Shown: positions 7,338 to 12,650 of the stretch, piece by piece | Numbering within the stretch: the stretch's first letter is position 1 | Layout: the number at the start of each line of letters is the position of its first letter | Origin: Martensiomyces pterosporus | Taxonomy: Eukaryota; Kickxellomycota; Kickxellomycetes; Kickxellales; Kickxellaceae | DNA: 12,650 nt | Direction: 5' to 3' | Assembly: GCA_025201845.1 (NCBI GenBank) | Contig: MU604036.1 | Coordinates: 4,658-17,307 of the forward strand | Notes under the pieces: model-generated | Told to the model about the DNA's origin: nothing | The model's database searches: none | The model's input: the letters and a program-made list of their open reading frames with translations, nothing else | Position numbers and translations under genes: made by a program

Positions 7338-9863
7338 ATGAAACGATACTGCACCCTTGCTCTCAACAGACTCTACACCCAGCATTTTCCGACACTCGCA
7401 CTCACAGCGCATTGCGCCAGCACCAGAAATACCAGTCTTCGCGGTTTCTATCTAAGAAGCATGGCCCGCTACACAGCCACCACCATGAACACGGGGCCCG
7501 CAACGGGCGAAGAGAAGCACGGGCTTCGGGAGCTTGTGCAAAAGATGAAGGCAATGGACAGCACCAGGCCGTCGTCCAAGCGGATCGTCAGACAGACCAC
7601 CTACGATTTCGAGGGCCACCACATATCCAGCTGGAAGTGCACTGAGTACCTGTACAAAAAGGAGCCGTGCCCGCTGCCTACTCTTGCACGCGGTCTGTTT
7701 ACTGTCGAGCACGAGGGTGGTGGCGGCGAGATGGGCACGGAGATTGTTGCGCGAGGCTACGACAAGTTCTTCAATATCGGCGAGGTCAAAAGGACCAAGT
7801 GGTCGTGGATTGAGGAGAACACCACAGGCCCCTACGAGCTCACTGTGAAGGAGAACGGGTGCCTTATTCTTGCCTCGTCTCTTGATGAAGGAAAGTCGCT
7901 TATTGTGACAAGCAAGCATGCCATCAACGTTCCGCATGCCGAAGTAGGCGCCAGGTGGGTGCACACGCATCTGAGCAGGGCTGGGAGGACTCCTGAGGAG
8001 TTTGCGGCGTTTTTGCACGAGCACAATGCCACGGCCGTGTTTGAGCTCTGCGACGACTCGTTTGAGGAGCACATTTTGGAGTACCCCGAGCGCATGCGCG
8101 GGCTGTATTTGCATGGGCTGAACCGCAACGCGGTCGAGCTGGACACCTGGCCCAGCAGCGAGGTTACAAAGGTTGCGGAGGAGTTTGGGTTCTTTGCCAC
8201 GCAGTACTTTTCCTTCGACAGCCTTGGCGAGGGGCGGGCGCTTGCTGACAAGGTCAGAGACAGCCATGTGCTTGACGGCCGCGCCATCGAGGGATTTGTG
8301 GTGAGGTGCAAGTTGGTCGGCAGCGAGTGCCCGTTCATGTTCAAGATCAAGTACGACGAGCCCTACCTGATGTTCCGTGAGTGGCGTGAGGTGACGAACC
8401 GCATCCTGAGCGACAAGCCGTTCAAGACCACCTACGGCTTAACCAAGCAGTATGTGGCGTGGGTCAAGCAGCAGGTCAAGGAGAATCCGCAAGACTTTGA
8501 GGAGTTCAAAAAGCAGCGTGGGATCATCGGAGCGCGAAAGCGGTTCCTTGAGCATTACAAGGCCTTGGGGGGCACCGAGGACGCTGTGTTTGGCGAGATG
8601 AGCGGAGAGAAGAAAGTGCTGCTCGTGCCCGTCGCAACCATCGGCTGCGGCAAGACCACTGTCTCTCTCACGCTGTCAAAGCTGTTTGGCTTCGGCCACG
8701 TTCAGAACGACAACATTACGACGAAGAAGAACCCCCGAGGAGCGTTCCACCGGGCCATCCTGCAAGAGTTTGACGAGCACTCGGTTGTCATTGCCGACAG
8801 AAACAACCACATCCCGCTTCTGCGCCAGACGCTTACCATGGCTATTCGCGAGGAGCTGCCCAACTGCCACATCGTTGCTTTGTACTGGTCCCACGAAGAT
8901 GCCCCGCACGATGCCATATTGCGAAAGACGGCCAGTAGAGTGGTTAGCCGTGGCGAGGACCACCAGTCCCTCACGCCAAGGAGCACGCCGCAGTTCCGCA
9001 ACGTTATGCGTGGGTTTGTGCAGAACCTCCAGCCGATTGACCTGGAATCAGCCGACGACCATCTCATTGAGGACATTATCGAGCTGGACCCGATGGCCGA
9101 CTCTGCGGTGAATGTGCGGACTGCCATTAATGAGCTCTGCAGGCTGTTCCCAGATCTACTTGAGCTGCCGGCTGACGACGAGATTGACCAGGCTCTACAG
9201 GATGCGCTGGCATTTAAGCCGACTGTGAAAAAGGTTGTCAAGGCGAGTGCTGGCAAGCAGGCGGGTAAAAAACCTGCTTTCATTTGTCTGACCCCGAAAG
9301 GCACCAATGTCCAGAAGTGGCTGCAGGACCTCATGACATCCCGGACTGATGTTGACTGGAGTGCCTGCCGGGAGATGCTGAAGGCGGGCGGACACGGCAG
9401 GCCGAGCCATGTCACGCTGTCTCATATTGCGTCAACGAAGAACCCCAAGGACAAGCAGCTCTACGACGGGTACCTGGAGCTTCTTGGCAGGGGGCCGGTC
9501 GTGCAAAAGACAGTTGTGGTGTGCAAGGCCGACTACATTGTCAGCAACGGAGACGTAATGGCGCTGAGGGTGAAGAGCATGGATGTGGAGGACGGAAAGG
9601 AGCTGCCCGATGCTGTTATCTGCCGTAAGGATGGGAGCGAAGATCCCCTGGCCAAGAGGAAAGTAAGCTTGCTCTCGTCCAACCCAGTTCCGCATGTTAC
9701 GCTGTGTGTTGGAAAGAACTGCAAGGCGTTCCAGGCCAACGACATGCTCAAGGCTGTTTTTGGAGAGGAAAACGCAGATTGCCCGCTAAATTACCCATGT
9801 GGATGGACGGTGATCCCGGTCACGCTGCAATTCGAAGCAGCCTTGGACAAGTTTATGAACTAA
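7338..9863 (+). CDS. TRL1: Trifunctional fungal tRNA ligase (ligase, kinase, cyclic phosphodiesterase)
   Basis: An 841-residue enzyme that heals and seals tRNA halves after intron removal and, in yeast, also joins HAC1 mRNA exons in the unfolded-protein response. The adenylyltransferase domain carries the KxxG motif KENG with nucleophile K171, preceded by ARGYDKFFN and WIEEN blocks matching yeast Trl1. The kinase domain has the P-loop GCGKTT (436-441) and QNDNIT. The phosphodiesterase domain has two HxT motifs, HVT at 691-693 and at 786-788. Length is close to yeast (827). Residues 1-58 are an extra N-terminal extension with no acidic residue, one lysine and several arginines, like a mitochondrial presequence. 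The first ATG (7338) has a weak context (C at -3); ATGs at 7461 (residue 42) and 7485 (residue 50) have A at -3 and leave the conserved core intact. The true major start is therefore uncertain; the identity is not. Confidence 0.96.
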   Translation: MKRYCTLALNRLYTQHFPTLALTAHCASTRNTSLRGFYLRSMARYTATTMNTGPATGEEKHGLRELVQKMKAMDSTRPSSKRIVRQTTYDFEGHHISSWKCTEYLYKKEPCPLPTLARGLFTVEHEGGGGEMGTEIVARGYDKFFNIGEVKRTKWSWIEENTTGPYELTVKENGCLILASSLDEGKSLIVTSKHAINVPHAEVGARWVHTHLSRAGRTPEEFAAFLHEHNATAVFELCDDSFEEHILEYPERMRGLYLHGLNRNAVELDTWPSSEVTKVAEEFGFFATQYFSFDSLGEGRALADKVRDSHVLDGRAIEGFVVRCKLVGSECPFMFKIKYDEPYLMFREWREVTNRILSDKPFKTTYGLTKQYVAWVKQQVKENPQDFEEFKKQRGIIGARKRFLEHYKALGGTEDAVFGEMSGEKKVLLVPVATIGCGKTTVSLTLSKLFGFGHVQNDNITTKKNPRGAFHRAILQEFDEHSVVIADRNNHIPLLRQTLTMAIREELPNCHIVALYWSHEDAPHDAILRKTASRVVSRGEDHQSLTPRSTPQFRNVMRGFVQNLQPIDLESADDHLIEDIIELDPMADSAVNVRTAINELCRLFPDLLELPADDEIDQALQDALAFKPTVKKVVKASAGKQAGKKPAFICLTPKGTNVQKWLQDLMTSRTDVDWSACREMLKAGGHGRPSHVTLSHIASTKNPKDKQLYDGYLELLGRGPVVQKTVVVCKADYIVSNGDVMALRVKSMDVEDGKELPDAVICRKDGSEDPLAKRKVSLLSSNPVPHVTLCVGKNCKAFQANDMLKAVFGEENADCPLNYPCGWTVIPVTLQFEAALDKFMN

Positions 9864-10013
9864 GCGCGTTCTCTAGCTGCTAGCCCTTCTTCTCTTGGAA
9901 GCAATGTGACCGAATGCATGTCTTGATTTTCCTCTTTCTCGGTGCTTGCAAGATGCAGGAGTGCGGGACGGAGTTTAGATGCAGTCCTGGCATACGCCGG
10001 AGCGAATAATGCC

Positions 10014-10064
10014 ATCAAAAGCGCCGAGTGTCTCTTGGTGGATAGACGTGGGCGCGCTTTTGAT
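10014..10064. repeat. Inverted repeat, 11-base arms (possible RNA hairpin)
   Basis: ATCAAAAGCGC (10014-10024) has its exact reverse complement at 10054-10064. The 29-base interval contains a smaller pairing, GTCT (10030-10033) with AGAC (10044-10047), extended by two possible G-U pairs if read as RNA. It lies 150 bases after the TRL1 stop, so it could be in the TRL1 3' untranslated region or in a separate RNA. Confidence 0.5.
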
Positions 10065-10079
10065 CCTGGATTTCAAGCG

Positions 10080-10095
10080 CCGTCAATAGAGACGG
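10080..10095. repeat. Small inverted repeat CCGTC/GACGG
   Basis: Five-base arms with a six-base loop. On its own this is expected by chance; it is listed because it lies between two stronger inverted repeats. Confidence 0.25.
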
Positions 10096-10142
10096 GGATG
10101 CTGCGGCTGCATTAGCTGGAATGCGGATTTGACAGCAGTGGC

Positions 10143-10190
10143 ATTGGCGTGATGTCAGCTGCATCTGCGCGTATGCTGACATACGCAAAT
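10143..10190. repeat. Imperfect hairpin with a competing inner hairpin
   Basis: GCGT plus ATGTCAGC (10147-10159, with G10151 bulged) pairs with GCTGACATACGC (10175-10186), giving 12 base pairs around a 15-base loop. After one mismatch, ATT pairs with AAT, giving 15 pairs in all. A second perfect hairpin, GCGTATG (10169-10175) with CATACGC (10180-10186) around a CTGA loop, uses some of the same bases, so only one can form at a time. Whether it is transcribed is unknown. Confidence 0.5.
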
Positions 10191-10325
10191 TACATGCAAA
10201 CTGCTACAGCAGTGGCTTAATTGAGTGTGAGTTTGTAGATGCGTGGGTACGGAGCAGCTAACGGCAGATAGAGCGGTCTGGCAGTTCTCGTAATCCCGCC
10301 TCATCGCAAAGGAGTGAGAAAAAAC

Positions 10326-10354
10326 AGCCTGCAGCAGCAAGATGGAAGCAGGCT
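10326..10354. repeat. Inverted repeat AGCCTGC/GCAGGCT
   Basis: Seven-base perfect arms (10326-10332 and 10348-10354) around a 15-base loop. A further copy of AGCCTGC at 10398-10404 could pair with the same GCAGGCT arm instead. The arms are short enough that chance is a serious alternative. Confidence 0.35.
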
Positions 10355-10950
10355 AGAGAAAATCTACAGAGATGCGTGCATCACATGGAGGATCTGAAGC
10401 CTGCTACACCTACCATGCATACGCGGGTGGTTTGGTGGAGTTTTCTGCCACCAGATGCAGAGCTCCAAAAAGCCGCAGAATGTGGTTTGTTTTCCAAAAG
10501 AACAGTGCGTGCTGGCGAAGGAGTGCATCGGGGAGTCCGTTTCCGCTCTTGGCTGGGAATGCCCAATGTGGACAAAAAGAACCTTTTTGACAGGCCTTGC
10601 AGCATATGTTTGCGCTTGTCCTTCTTTCACAGAGACCAGCAGCTGTGGTGTGTCAACACTGCATCTGCGGGTAGCCAAGCAAAAAAGGGAGAGACAGAAT
10701 GCGGGAGCCCAGCAGATGGGCTGAGGAGATTTGCCTGATCGCTACAATTAAATGTGACAGAACACGAGGTCGGCCAGGCCAACTCGGCATGCCTTGTGCA
10801 GAGGCGGCGGTGTCGGAACAGGGAGGGGATGGTGGGTCCACTGTCTGGGTGACCACGCGAAAGAGATAATGAGAGCTGCTGGTAGCATTGCTCCTGTTGG
10901 CAAGGAGACGGAAGGGCAGAGCGTGGCCAGACATGCTCCTGTGCGAGTGC

Positions 10951-10957
10951 TATAAAA
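10951..10957 (+). promoter_or_regulatory. TATA box of the right chitinase
   Basis: TATAAAA lies about 150 bases before the ATG at 11104. It is followed by a pyrimidine-rich leader (about 11010-11060) with few purines, a pattern common before strongly expressed fungal genes. No ATG occurs between a plausible start site near 10985 and the coding start. Confidence 0.65.
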
Positions 10958-11103
10958 TGACGCAGGGGCCACCGCACAACGGCTCTCGGCATACACAAAC
11001 CTCGACACCGATCCGTCCTCCTGCCCTCCTCCAACACCTCCTCTTTCTATTTCTCTACACGCCTAATATATACAAATCACCAGCCGACTACCTACATACA
11101 GCG

Positions 11104-12650
11104 ATGAAGTTCTCCTTTGGTCTTCTCGGTGCCGCCGCTGCCCTGGCTGGCAGCGCTGCCGCCTTCAACGTCAACTGTAATTCTAACTACGTCTCCTACT
11201 ACGGCCAGAACTCTGCTGGCAACCAGAAGACGCTCGGGACATACTGCCAGGATGCTACTGAGGACCTCATCGTCCTGTCCTTCATGGATGCCTTCCCCAA
11301 CATCGACCTCAACTTCGCCAATGCTTGCGAGACCAAGTTCCCCGGCAGCACCCTCCTCCACTGCCCCAGCATGGCTACTGACATCAAGTACTGCCAGTCG
11401 CAGGGCAAGACTGTGATTCTGAGCATGGGCGGTGCCTCTGGAGCCTACGGGTTCTCGAGCGATGCCCAGGCATCGGCATTCGCCGACACCGTCTGGAACA
11501 CCTTCTTCAAGGGATCCGCTGCTCAGCGTCCCTTCGACGACGCTGTCCTCGATGGTATCGATCTTGACATCGAGGGTGGCTCTCAGACTGGCTATGCTGC
11601 ATTCATCAACCAGCTCCGCAGTCACTACGCCTCGGATCCCAGCAAGAAGTACTACATTGCCGCTGCCCCTCAGTGCCCCTTCCCCGACGCCTACCTCGGG
11701 TCGACCCTCAACTCCGCATGGTTCGACATGGTGTTTGTTCAGTTCTACAACAACTACTGCGGTCTCAACGCGTATCCAGGCTGGTTCAACTTTGGGGACT
11801 GGGACAACTGGGCCAAGAACAACGCAGTTAACAAGAACACCAAGGTCTTCATTGGTGCTCCTGGATCTCCTTCGGCTGCTTCGTCTGGATACGTCGATGG
11901 CGCCACTCTTGGAAATATCTTCAGCGCTGTCCGCTCCAACTACACCAGTCTCGGCGGTGTCATGACCTGGGATGTCAGCCAGGCACGCACCAGCGGCCTT
12001 GCCAGCACCATCCGCTCATTCCTCAACTCTGGCGGATCCTGCAGCAACCCTGGAGGCGGATCATCGTCTTCCTCGACAACCTCTAGCGCATCGTCCACCA
12101 CTGCCACCAAGACCACCTCCACTGCTCCTTCCTCCACATCGACCTCAACCAGCACTGCTGTCTCCTCGACCTCGACAGCTTCCACCTCCTCGTCCTCCAC
12201 TCAGCCCTCGAGCACATCCACTGCCAGCTGCCCCGTGAACGGAGCTCCTTGCACTGGCAGCCAGCAGGGATGCAGCGGATCAAGCTTTGCCATCTGCAAC
12301 AACGGTGCCTGGTACGTTGCTCCATGCGCCGGCGGAACCTACTGCTACCTCAGCGGGACCACTGCCACCTGCGACTGGGCCAATGGCCGCCCCACCAACA
12401 CCTGCGCTGTCACCGGCACCTCCAGCCTCCGCAAGAGAGAGGATCTCGTGAAGGTGTCCAAGATCACCAAGGAAACCCTCCGCCCCAGGCCCGCCAAGGC
12501 GGCTGGCAACGCCCCTGCTCGCGTCGAGTTTATTGCTGCTGACATCACCGACAACCAGTACACCACGGTTGTCAAGGTCCAGGCTGCCAAGGATCCCTTC
12601 TCTGCCGACTGGACATTCACCTTCAACCTGCCTGCTGGCCAGACAGTTAC
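11104..12650 (+). CDS. Secreted GH18 chitinase with CBM19-like chitin-binding module (partial at right edge)
   Basis: The frame is open for 515 codons and runs off the window. A clean signal peptide covers residues 1-20 or so (ending GSAAA before FN). The GH18 class III catalytic domain spans about 22-312; DGIDLDIE (150-157) is the DxxDxDxE active-site motif with catalytic acid E157, so it should be an active endochitinase of the yeast Cts1 type. A Ser/Thr-rich linker, probably O-mannosylated, covers about 320-375. Residues 376-434 hold eight cysteines and the SFAICNNGAW pattern of a CBM19-like chitin-binding module. RKR at 443-445 is a possible Kex2 processing site. The following residues, from about 470, end in an aromatic WTFTFNLPAGQ stretch that may begin another binding domain. 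Codons strongly favour C in third position, consistent with high expression. Cell separation or wall remodelling is the likely role. Confidence 0.96.
   Translation, partial: MKFSFGLLGAAAALAGSAAAFNVNCNSNYVSYYGQNSAGNQKTLGTYCQDATEDLIVLSFMDAFPNIDLNFANACETKFPGSTLLHCPSMATDIKYCQSQGKTVILSMGGASGAYGFSSDAQASAFADTVWNTFFKGSAAQRPFDDAVLDGIDLDIEGGSQTGYAAFINQLRSHYASDPSKKYYIAAAPQCPFPDAYLGSTLNSAWFDMVFVQFYNNYCGLNAYPGWFNFGDWDNWAKNNAVNKNTKVFIGAPGSPSAASSGYVDGATLGNIFSAVRSNYTSLGGVMTWDVSQARTSGLASTIRSFLNSGGSCSNPGGGSSSSSTTSSASSTTATKTTSTAPSSTSTSTSTAVSSTSTASTSSSSTQPSSTSTASCPVNGAPCTGSQQGCSGSSFAICNNGAWYVAPCAGGTYCYLSGTTATCDWANGRPTNTCAVTGTSSLRKREDLVKVSKITKETLRPRPAKAAGNAPARVEFIAADITDNQYTTVVKVQAAKDPFSADWTFTFNLPAGQTV
12061..12228 (+). 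repeat. Low-complexity Ser/Thr linker coding region
   Basis: Roughly 55 codons, almost all serine, threonine, alanine or proline, link the catalytic and chitin-binding parts of the chitinase. Such linkers are heavily O-glycosylated in fungi. The repeat-like DNA is prone to length variation between strains. Confidence 0.8.

Larger units (their letters stand above)
9864..11103. other. Long non-coding region between TRL1 and the right chitinase
   Basis: About 1240 bases without a supported gene. Short ORFs on both strands have no recognisable motif and look like chance. The first third carries inverted repeats able to form hairpins (10014-10064, 10080-10095, 10143-10190, 10326-10354). The last part is the chitinase promoter: two AGGGG elements (near 10831 and 10962), a TATA box at 10951-10957 and a pyrimidine-rich leader at about 11010-11060. 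No tRNA, snRNA or snoRNA could be identified with confidence. Confidence 0.6.

Noticed and set aside
7452..8267. 271-codon antisense ORF across TRL1
   Set aside because: Same reason: codon-bias shadow, no recognisable motif, opposite a certain gene.
7256..9989. 12-base repeat GATGCAGTCCTG at 7256-7267 and 9978-9989
   Set aside because: A few 12-base repeats are expected by chance in a window this size, and the flanks do not match.
10149..10179. C/D-box snoRNA (GTGATGT and CTGA)
   Set aside because: The boxes are only about 20 bases apart, too close for a C/D snoRNA, and no terminal stem of the right form flanks them.
10367..10375. U6 snRNA ACAGAGA box
   Set aside because: Only the short ACAGAGA string matches; the conserved flanking U6 sequence is absent.
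10376..10738. 120-codon ORF in the TRL1-chitinase intergenic region
   Set aside because: Composition is unlike the neighbouring genes, codon bias is absent and overlapping ORFs exist in other frames; no motif.
10627..11037. 136-codon minus-strand ORF over the chitinase promoter
   Set aside because: It covers the TATA box and leader of a clear gene and has no recognisable protein features.

Overview
This is a nuclear genome segment from a fungus. The genes carry no visible introns, have Kozak-like A at -3 and TATA-type promoters, and include a trifunctional fungal tRNA ligase and secreted GH18 chitinases with a cysteine-rich chitin-binding module. An intron-poor, compact layout with this gene mix suggests an early-diverging lineage such as Kickxellomycotina (Coemansia-like). 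That placement is an inference from gene style, not something the sequence proves.

Layout from left to right: (1) the 5' part of a GH18 chitinase gene on the minus strand, cut by the left edge; (2) a ~680-base divergent intergenic region; (3) a 1414-residue protein with several pleckstrin-homology (PH) regions, probably of the Spo71/Mug56 family; (4) thiamine pyrophosphokinase (THI80 type); (5) on the minus strand and convergent with it, the 26S proteasome assembly chaperone Nas2/PSMD9; (6) divergent from Nas2, the tRNA ligase Trl1 with ligase, kinase and cyclic phosphodiesterase domains; (7) a 1240-base non-coding region with several hairpin-forming inverted repeats; (8) a second GH18 chitinase on the plus strand, open at the right edge.

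The four central genes are unrelated housekeeping or cell-biology genes with no sign of an operon. The two chitinases are paralogues (65 of 87 compared residues identical just after the signal peptide), point outward, and bracket the block. The points most worth a second look are a mitochondrial-type presequence on Trl1 with a weak first ATG and two strong downstream in-frame ATGs, a Spo71-like protein in what may be a non-ascomycete, overlapping upstream ORFs before two genes, and the hairpin cluster downstream of TRL1. I found no CRISPR array, transposon, defence system or clearly new multi-gene system; most of the window reads as ordinary fungal genome.
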